From assembly GCF_000518885.1 (NCBI RefSeq), contig NZ_JAEL01000029.1:1-56294 (forward strand): a stretch of DNA of 56,294 nt, given 5' to 3'. Below are positions 51,596-56,294 of this stretch, piece after piece; positions within the stretch are counted from its first letter, which is position 1; each line of letters starts with the position of its first letter. The notes beneath the pieces were generated by a model. It was not told the DNA's origin, searched no databases, and worked only from the letters and a program-made list of their open reading frames with translations. This DNA is from Bacillus sp. J33. GTDB taxonomy: Bacteria > Bacillota > Bacilli > Bacillales > Cytobacillaceae. A program made the translations under genes and the position numbers.

Positions 51596-52840
51596 ATGGA
51601 AAAAATCGTACAATCGTTAAAAAAGGAACAGGAAAAACCTTTTTGTGCTTATTTATATCATTTGCCGAAGCTACGGCAGCATGTCAATCAATTGACCTCG
51701 ACGCTTCCGACAAAGTGTGATTTATTTTATGCTGTTAAAGCCAACTCAGACTTCGAAATTCTTAAAGCTCTTGCGCCAATCGTTCACGGATTTGAAGCTG
51801 CATCACTGGGAGAGATTGAAAAAATTCGGCAGGTGGACAAGACCGTTCCCATTTTGTTCGGAGGTCCAGGAAAAACCCGTGAAGAGATGGAGGGAGCCAT
51901 TCATCATGGAGTCACCTTGCTGAATGTTGAGAGTACCCATGAATTGCGGTTATTAAATTATATTGCCAGCCAAAAAGGAACGAATATATCGATTTTACTG
52001 CGAGTTAATCTCAAACATTCCGTTCCAAACGCAAAATTAAAAATGGCTGGAGTCCCAACACAATTTGGGATTGATGAACAAGACGTTCCACATGCCATTG
52101 TACTGGCAAAAAGTTTGCCAAATATAAGGCTTCATGGCTTTCACTTTCATGCAATGTCCAATAACTGTGATTCCAAAACCCATGCAGAGTTTGTTGATCA
52201 CTGCTTTGAAAAGGCAAAAAGCTGGGAGAAGGAATGGGAAATAAATATTTCTTATCTAAATGTGGGCGGCGGTATTGGAATAAATTATCTTGATTTAAAA
52301 AATCAATTTAACTGGGCGGATTTTACAGATCGCCTGAAAAAAGTCCTTGAAAAACATGGTGATAAAAGATGGAAGGTTCTGTTTGAATGTGGCCGTTACA
52401 TAACATCCTCCTGCGGTTACTATGCGGCTGAGATCCTGGATATCAAGCAAAACCATGGCAGCCACTTCTGTATTGTGCGAGGGGGGAGCCACCATCTTAG
52501 GCTTCCGGCAGCCTGGAAACAGAGCCATCCATTTACGGTCGTTCCTGTAGAAAATTGGGGATACCCCTTTGAACGTCCCGAAATAACCAATTCACCCATT
52601 ACCGTGGCAGGGGAATTGTGCACACCAAACGATGTACTGGCAAGAGATATTCAAGTGCCCCGAATAAGGGTCGGGGATATCCTTCTATTCAGCTATGCAG
52701 GGGCATATGGATGGGCCATTTCCCATCATGATTTTCTTAGTCATCCTCATCCGGAACATTTATACCTGGAAGCTGATGATATTTTACAAGGGCATTCAGA
52801 AGAAGAAAAAAATTACATAGATGCATTAATTGCTAATTAA
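51596..52840 (+). CDS. Type III-fold PLP decarboxylase (SbnH-like), siderophore operon
   Basis: A 414-residue group IV (alanine-racemase fold) decarboxylase. The PLP Lys is K48 in FYAVKAN, HGFHFHAMSNN lies near 178-188, GGGIGI binds phosphate near 223, and the catalytic Cys342 is in GELCTPNDVLA; AGAYGWAISHHDFLSHPHP is close to SbnH and diaminopimelate/ornithine decarboxylase relatives. It probably decarboxylates a diamino acid, free or already joined to citrate. ATG at 51596 has GGAGTG upstream. It is the last gene, ended by the terminator at 52873. Confidence 0.87.
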   Translation: MEKIVQSLKKEQEKPFCAYLYHLPKLRQHVNQLTSTLPTKCDLFYAVKANSDFEILKALAPIVHGFEAASLGEIEKIRQVDKTVPILFGGPGKTREEMEGAIHHGVTLLNVESTHELRLLNYIASQKGTNISILLRVNLKHSVPNAKLKMAGVPTQFGIDEQDVPHAIVLAKSLPNIRLHGFHFHAMSNNCDSKTHAEFVDHCFEKAKSWEKEWEINISYLNVGGGIGINYLDLKNQFNWADFTDRLKKVLEKHGDKRWKVLFECGRYITSSCGYYAAEILDIKQNHGSHFCIVRGGSHHLRLPAAWKQSHPFTVVPVENWGYPFERPEITNSPITVAGELCTPNDVLARDIQVPRIRVGDILLFSYAGAYGWAISHHDFLSHPHPEHLYLEADDILQGHSEEEKNYIDALIAN

Positions 52841-53334
52841 AAGAGACTCTTTTGCTGCCTGAAAAGAGAGAGTAGCGATTCTTCTGCTCGAAGAATCGCT
52901 ATTTTTTATGCGGAAGGGTACAGTAAAAGACTTAAAAGTATATAGCTAATAATGAAAGATTTTTTGCAAATAAATAGAGCATAACAAAAACGATGATCTA
53001 TGAACATGAACTTAAATGGTAAAAATATATGAAGACAACCTTAACAAATTTGGCGTGGAAATGAAGAGGCATAACTGCTTTTTAACCTATTTACAGATAA
53101 GGGAATTACCTGATGCGGCTTTTTTTGCCGAAAGCGGACGTTGGAAAAAATCAGTTGTTGAAATCTTGCTGCAGGCGCTGTCCAGTATTGCAAATATAGT
53201 CAAAAACACAAGCTATCCTGATGATAGATGTTGATATCTGTCGATTATCATATTGCTAGCAACTGCTATAATTGTGCTATTTTGTCGTAATTCGGGTGCT
53301 GAATAAATGGATTTACCGCTTAGTCGATATATAA
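52841..53334. other. Gene-poor stretch between siderophore and yhf genes
   Basis: It holds the siderophore terminator and otherwise AT-rich sequence. A frame at 53016-53234 (72 residues) has no ribosome binding site and no family character, so it is not called. Confidence 0.5.
52873..52907 (+). terminator. Intrinsic terminator of the siderophore operon
   Basis: An 11-bp perfect stem TAGCGATTCTT / AAGAATCGCTA with a seven-base loop, then six T. Confidence 0.9.
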
Positions 53335-53383
53335 AAACAGGAATGGAGAACCCAAAAGTCTTCAGGCTCCCTCATTCCTGTTT
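53335..53383 (-). terminator. Terminator of the thiolase gene
   Basis: On the minus strand AAACAGGAATG pairs with CATTCCTGTTT (GGAG/CTCC inside) and is followed by TTATATAT. The stem overlaps the end of the thiolase stop codon. Confidence 0.7.
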
Positions 53384-54473
53384 ATACGGCCTCAAACAGC
53401 ACCGCAACCCCAATCCCGCCGCCACTGCCGATTGCGGCTAGAGCATATTTAGCAGATTTTCTTCTTTGAACCTCATAAAATAATCTTGTGATCATAATGG
53501 CGCCGGACGCACCATATGGATGTCCGATCGTTAGCGCACCTCCATTAACATTTAGCTTTTCATAAGGAATGGAAAGCTCATTCGCGCAGGCAGCGATTTT
53601 TGAGGAGAACGCTTCATTGATTTCGATTAAATCAATATCTTCTATGGTTAAGTCATTTCTCTTAAGAATAGCCTTGATGGCGGGAACTGGTGCAATGCCT
53701 GGATAATATGGGTGTACACCGGAAACTTCACTATCTGCAAATCGGAGGATCGGCGTTAGTCCATGTTTTCGGGCAGCTTCTTCTTCCATTACCAGTACAG
53801 CTGCGGCTCCATCATGGATTCCGCAGCTATTGGCAGCTGTGACGGTGCCGCCTTTTTTGAAAACGGGTTTTGCCCGTTTAAGCAACGCATCCATTTTTCT
53901 TAGTTTAAGAAGTTCTTCATCTACTTGGTATTCCGATATAGGGACTATTTCTTCGGTAAAAATTTCTTGCTGGTGCGCGTTCCAGCTTCGTTCGTAACTC
54001 ATTCGCGCATATTTATCCTGTGATTCTCTGGAAACCTTATATTTTTCGGCTACATATTCTGCAGCCAGGCCCATGTCAGGGTCACCGATTCTGTCCGGTG
54101 AGAATCGCGCCCTGGAGGGATATGGAGAAGTGCTGGCACTTTCTGTTCCACCCGCTATATAGCATATCCCTGCGCCTCCCTGAATGAGAAAGCTTGCCAT
54201 CCGGATGGATTCAAGCCCTGCGCTGCACTGGCGGTCCAGGGTCAATCCCGGAACGGTAAGCGGAAGCCCTGCTTCCAATGCGGATAGACGCGCAATATTT
54301 CCCCCAGGGCCAACCACGTTTCCGAGAATCACATCATTGATGTTTTCGTCCAGGCCATCAGCGATATTTTTTATAATAGGGGCTGCCAGCTCATGCGGCC
54401 CAAAGTTTTTAAGTAGTCCATTTACTTTTCCGACCGGCGTTCTTTTTGCTTTCACAATGACGGCTCTGTTAAT
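53382..54473 (-). CDS. yhfS: Thiolase-family protein (YhfS-like)
   Basis: 363 residues from a proposed ATT start (357 from GTG at 54455). It is a thiolase fold with the nucleophilic Cys in DRQCSAGLES (about 83), NEAF near 290 and the catalytic His in GHPYGASGA. The second catalytic Cys of thiolases (C-x-GGG-x-G) is replaced: the sequence reads IGSGGGIG. ATT at 54473 is favoured because AAGGTGA lies six bases ahead and the added residues (NRAVIV) restore the usual thiolase N-terminus; GTG has no site. It is downstream of and coupled to the acyl-CoA ligase gene, as yhfS is to yhfT in B. subtilis. Confidence 0.8.
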   Translation of the reverse strand: MNRAVIVKAKRTPVGKVNGLLKNFGPHELAAPIIKNIADGLDENINDVILGNVVGPGGNIARLSALEAGLPLTVPGLTLDRQCSAGLESIRMASFLIQGGAGICYIAGGTESASTSPYPSRARFSPDRIGDPDMGLAAEYVAEKYKVSRESQDKYARMSYERSWNAHQQEIFTEEIVPISEYQVDEELLKLRKMDALLKRAKPVFKKGGTVTAANSCGIHDGAAAVLVMEEEAARKHGLTPILRFADSEVSGVHPYYPGIAPVPAIKAILKRNDLTIEDIDLIEINEAFSSKIAACANELSIPYEKLNVNGGALTIGHPYGASGAIMITRLFYEVQRRKSAKYALAAIGSGGGIGVAVLFEAV

Positions 54474-55926
54474 AGCTTGTCACCTTGCTTTCTATGGAGT
54501 CTTTTAGCTGAGCTCTGGCGATTTTCCCGCTTGTGGTATACGGCATTTGATCAAGGAAGAACCATTTGCGCGGAATTTTATAGGCAGCCAAATGGTTTTT
54601 GCATAACCGTTTTAATTCCAGTGCAGAAGCTTTCCCTTTTATGACTGCGGCTGCCATTTGTCCCCAATAAGGATCGTTTAAACCAATCACGGCAGCTTCT
54701 TCAACAGCTGGATGCTGCAGTATCACTTTTTCAATTTCTTCTGGGAAAATATTAATGCCTCCATACAAAATCATGTTCTTTTCCCGGCCGCTAATATATA
54801 AAAAGCCATCATCATCCACATAGCCCATATCATCAACAGTTGCCCATCCATTTTCATCCCGTATGCTTTCGGCAGTTTGTGTTCCCGGATAAAGGTACCC
54901 ATCGAAAATAAGGTCGCTCTTTACGTATATTTTTCCTATTTTATAAGGTTCAAGCTGTTCGCCGTTGGTTCCCCTTATTTGGATTTCAACTCCAAAGCAA
55001 GGCTTTCCGACTGAGTCTGCCTTGCTGCCGCCAGCCAAGCAGGTAACATAACTTAATTCACTGGCACCATAAAATTCAATCATGGACAGCTGAGGGAAGG
55101 CCCTTCGGATTTCGGCCTTGGATTGTTCATCCCATTTTGCGCCAGAAGAAAGAATTTTTATGGGCTTTTCTATTATTCTATTTTCTTTTAATATGGCTGT
55201 AACCATTGTCGGCACCACATAAAAAGTCGTAATAGACCGCGCTTCCAGGAGTGACAGACTTTTTGCTGCACTGAATTTTTCCAGAAGATGAACTGTTCCT
55301 CCTGTACAAAGCGTACTGACAGCTCCATACAAAAAGTGAGAATGAATGAGAGAGCCGGGAATCAGGACATGTTCCCCTTGATCCATATGAAAGTCATGCT
55401 GATTAACAAGGAAGCTGGCAGCCCAGGATTTGTGGGAGCGGACAAACGCTTTTGGATTGCCTGTTGTGCCGGACGTGAAACCCATATAAAAAGGAGGGTT
55501 GTTATGGCTTTCAATATGTATGTTTTCATTTTTTTCATGGATTTCAGCCAGACAATCCTCCCATATCAGAACGCAAGGATGATATGGAGCAATATGCCGG
55601 TAAAAGTCTTTAGAAGTGACCAGCACCGATGGATTCGATATCTCCAATCGTTTTTTCAATTCTTCAGCCTTCCATTTGGCATCAAGGGGTACGGCTGTCC
55701 ATTCAGCCATGGAAGCACCTGCGAAAAGCTGAAGGAAGGGAATGCCATTTGGCATGATAAATCCGATCCTTTTATCCGAGAAAGGCATGGATTGGAGCCA
55801 GTTAGCCGTTTTTGCCACTAAGCTGTACCACTCTTTATAGCTGAGTGTCTCGCTATTCGTCACAATCGCCGCTTTTTCAGGAAATTGTCGGGCAAATTCC
55901 TTGATGGAAGAAGTTATGTTCGCCAT
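54469..55926 (-). CDS. yhfT: Acyl-CoA ligase (YhfT-like, AMP-binding family)
   Basis: A 485-residue adenylate-forming enzyme that activates a carboxylic acid to its CoA thioester. Motif A3 is YMGFTSGTTGNPKAF (about 148-162), A5 is IEFYGASELSYV (near 285), A7 is VDDMGYVDDDGF, A8 is SGREKNMILYGGINIFPEEIE (about 378-398) and the C-terminal Lys is in YTTSGKIAR. Length is short but complete. The start has GGAGAGGA upstream. Its stop overlaps the proposed thiolase start. An IS1182-type element lies about 30 bases upstream. Confidence 0.88.
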   Translation of the reverse strand: MANITSSIKEFARQFPEKAAIVTNSETLSYKEWYSLVAKTANWLQSMPFSDKRIGFIMPNGIPFLQLFAGASMAEWTAVPLDAKWKAEELKKRLEISNPSVLVTSKDFYRHIAPYHPCVLIWEDCLAEIHEKNENIHIESHNNPPFYMGFTSGTTGNPKAFVRSHKSWAASFLVNQHDFHMDQGEHVLIPGSLIHSHFLYGAVSTLCTGGTVHLLEKFSAAKSLSLLEARSITTFYVVPTMVTAILKENRIIEKPIKILSSGAKWDEQSKAEIRRAFPQLSMIEFYGASELSYVTCLAGGSKADSVGKPCFGVEIQIRGTNGEQLEPYKIGKIYVKSDLIFDGYLYPGTQTAESIRDENGWATVDDMGYVDDDGFLYISGREKNMILYGGINIFPEEIEKVILQHPAVEEAAVIGLNDPYWGQMAAAVIKGKASALELKRLCKNHLAAYKIPRKWFFLDQMPYTTSGKIARAQLKDSIESKVTSY

Positions 55927-55952
55927 ATTCGTTTCCTCTCCTTATGAAAAAG

Positions 55953-55970
55953 AGACACTTTAAAGTGTCT
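55953..55970. repeat. Perfect 18-bp palindrome at the probable IS end
   Basis: AGACACTTTAAAGTGTCT, followed by cccagtttgtagacaaa. It lies between the ligase gene and the transposase and may be part of the element's terminal repeat. Confidence 0.5.
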
Positions 55971-55984
55971 CCCAGTTTGTAGAC

Positions 55985-56022
55985 AAAAAGAGTTCGGAAT
56001 AGTCTCATTCCGAACTCTTTTT
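55985..56022. terminator. Strong bidirectional terminator between IS and yhfT
   Basis: A perfect 16-bp stem AAAAAGAGTTCGGAAT with its complement and loop AGTCTC; both ends are A/T tracts. It lies about 60 bases after the transposase stop and would block read-through into the ligase gene. Confidence 0.85.
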
Positions 56023-56083
56023 TTCATTTTTTGTAGGACTTCAAGTAATTACAGAGAATTGCAGACCTCTCCGAGGTTATCAT

Positions 56084-56294
56084 TTAGGCCATTTCTGGAC
56101 CTTGCCAAGTCCAGTTGGCCATTTTCTTCAAATTCATGGCAGCGAAAGTAAGCATCGCCTGCATCGACATTTTTTTAAGTCCCCTGAGGGTTGTCCAACG
56201 CATGCCATGCTTTTCTTTTGCATCTGCGAATACTCGTTCAATTGTTTCTTTGCGTTTTTCATAGATCGGTTTGACGTCTTGATGGTGGCGAAGA
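56084..56294 (-). mobile_element. IS1182-family transposase, C-terminal part (runs off window)
   Basis: The minus strand reads RHHQDVKPIYEKRKETIERV, FADAKEKHGMRWTTLRGLKK and MSMQAMLTFAAMNLKKMANW, ending TWQGPEMA and TAA at 56084-56086. This is the typical end of IS1182-type DDE transposases, including the catalytic Glu in the KETIERVFADAK helix. The frame is intact over the visible 70 codons; the rest lies beyond the window. Confidence 0.85.

Noticed and set aside
53016..53234. 72-residue frame after the siderophore operon
   Set aside because: No ribosome binding site before its ATG and no recognisable motif; kept only as a note.
54184..54507. 107-residue plus-strand frame over the thiolase start
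   Set aside because: It is antisense to a well-supported thiolase and ligase junction and has no ribosome binding site.

Overview
The window reads as chromosome of an endospore-forming Bacillaceae bacterium (Bacillus, Cytobacillus or Priestia type). The reasons are a complete gerA-type germinant-receptor operon, strong AGGAGG ribosome binding sites with frequent TTG and GTG starts, MntR, LexA and Fur boxes of Bacillus type, and a cobalamin operon in the order known from Bacillus megaterium. No rRNA, tRNA, CRISPR array or prophage was seen.

Layout. 1-4,450: repeat-rich DNA, a DedA-family membrane protein, and a divergent Mn(II) ABC transporter (ATPase, permease, binding lipoprotein) with an MntR operator on its promoter. 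4,450-9,050: a 21-bp phased repeat array, then a tightly packed three-gene operon: PlsY-like acyltransferase, an acyltransferase-aminotransferase fusion, and an LTA-synthase-like phosphoglycerol transferase. I regard this operon as the best candidate for an undescribed pathway, probably lipid or envelope related. 9,050-15,550: mixed housekeeping and accessory genes, including a secreted coiled-coil protein, a DinB-like protein, a permuted NlpC/P60-like hydrolase, an AraC regulator divergent from an EamA transporter, and a luciferase-like oxidoreductase. 15,550-20,120: gerABC-type operon preceded by two very small coupled reading frames. 20,120-22,860: a gene graveyard with a 52-bp tandem array, a sulfotransferase and a glycosyltransferase collapsed into one wreck, and reading frames broken by stops.

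22,860-25,720: a VOC protein with a LexA-like box, a GNAT acetyltransferase, and a pair of repetitive GN-x-LQA-x-GN proteins, the second apparently frameshifted. 25,760-30,700: a TPP-riboswitch-controlled thiamine-pyrimidine salvage operon (ylmB, tenA, thiZ, thiX, thiY). 30,860-45,910: two cobalamin riboswitches in series, then the anaerobic corrin operon cbiW, a Ni/Co transporter, cbiH60, cbiX, cbiJ, cbiC, cbiD, cbiET, cbiL, cbiF, cbiG, cbiA, cysG(A), cbiY and btuR. Together these take uroporphyrinogen III to adenosylated cobyrinic acid a,c-diamide. The late nucleotide-loop genes are not here. 46,140-52,910: a Fur-boxed siderophore operon of two NIS synthetases, an MFS exporter and a PLP decarboxylase. 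53,330-56,294: yhfS/yhfT-like thiolase and acyl-CoA ligase genes, with an IS1182-type transposase running off the window end just upstream of the ligase.

A common Bacillus dispersed repeat (five more or less degraded copies) sits between genes and even inside the thiamine and cobalamin operons. All functions are read from sequence motifs and gene order; no search was run.
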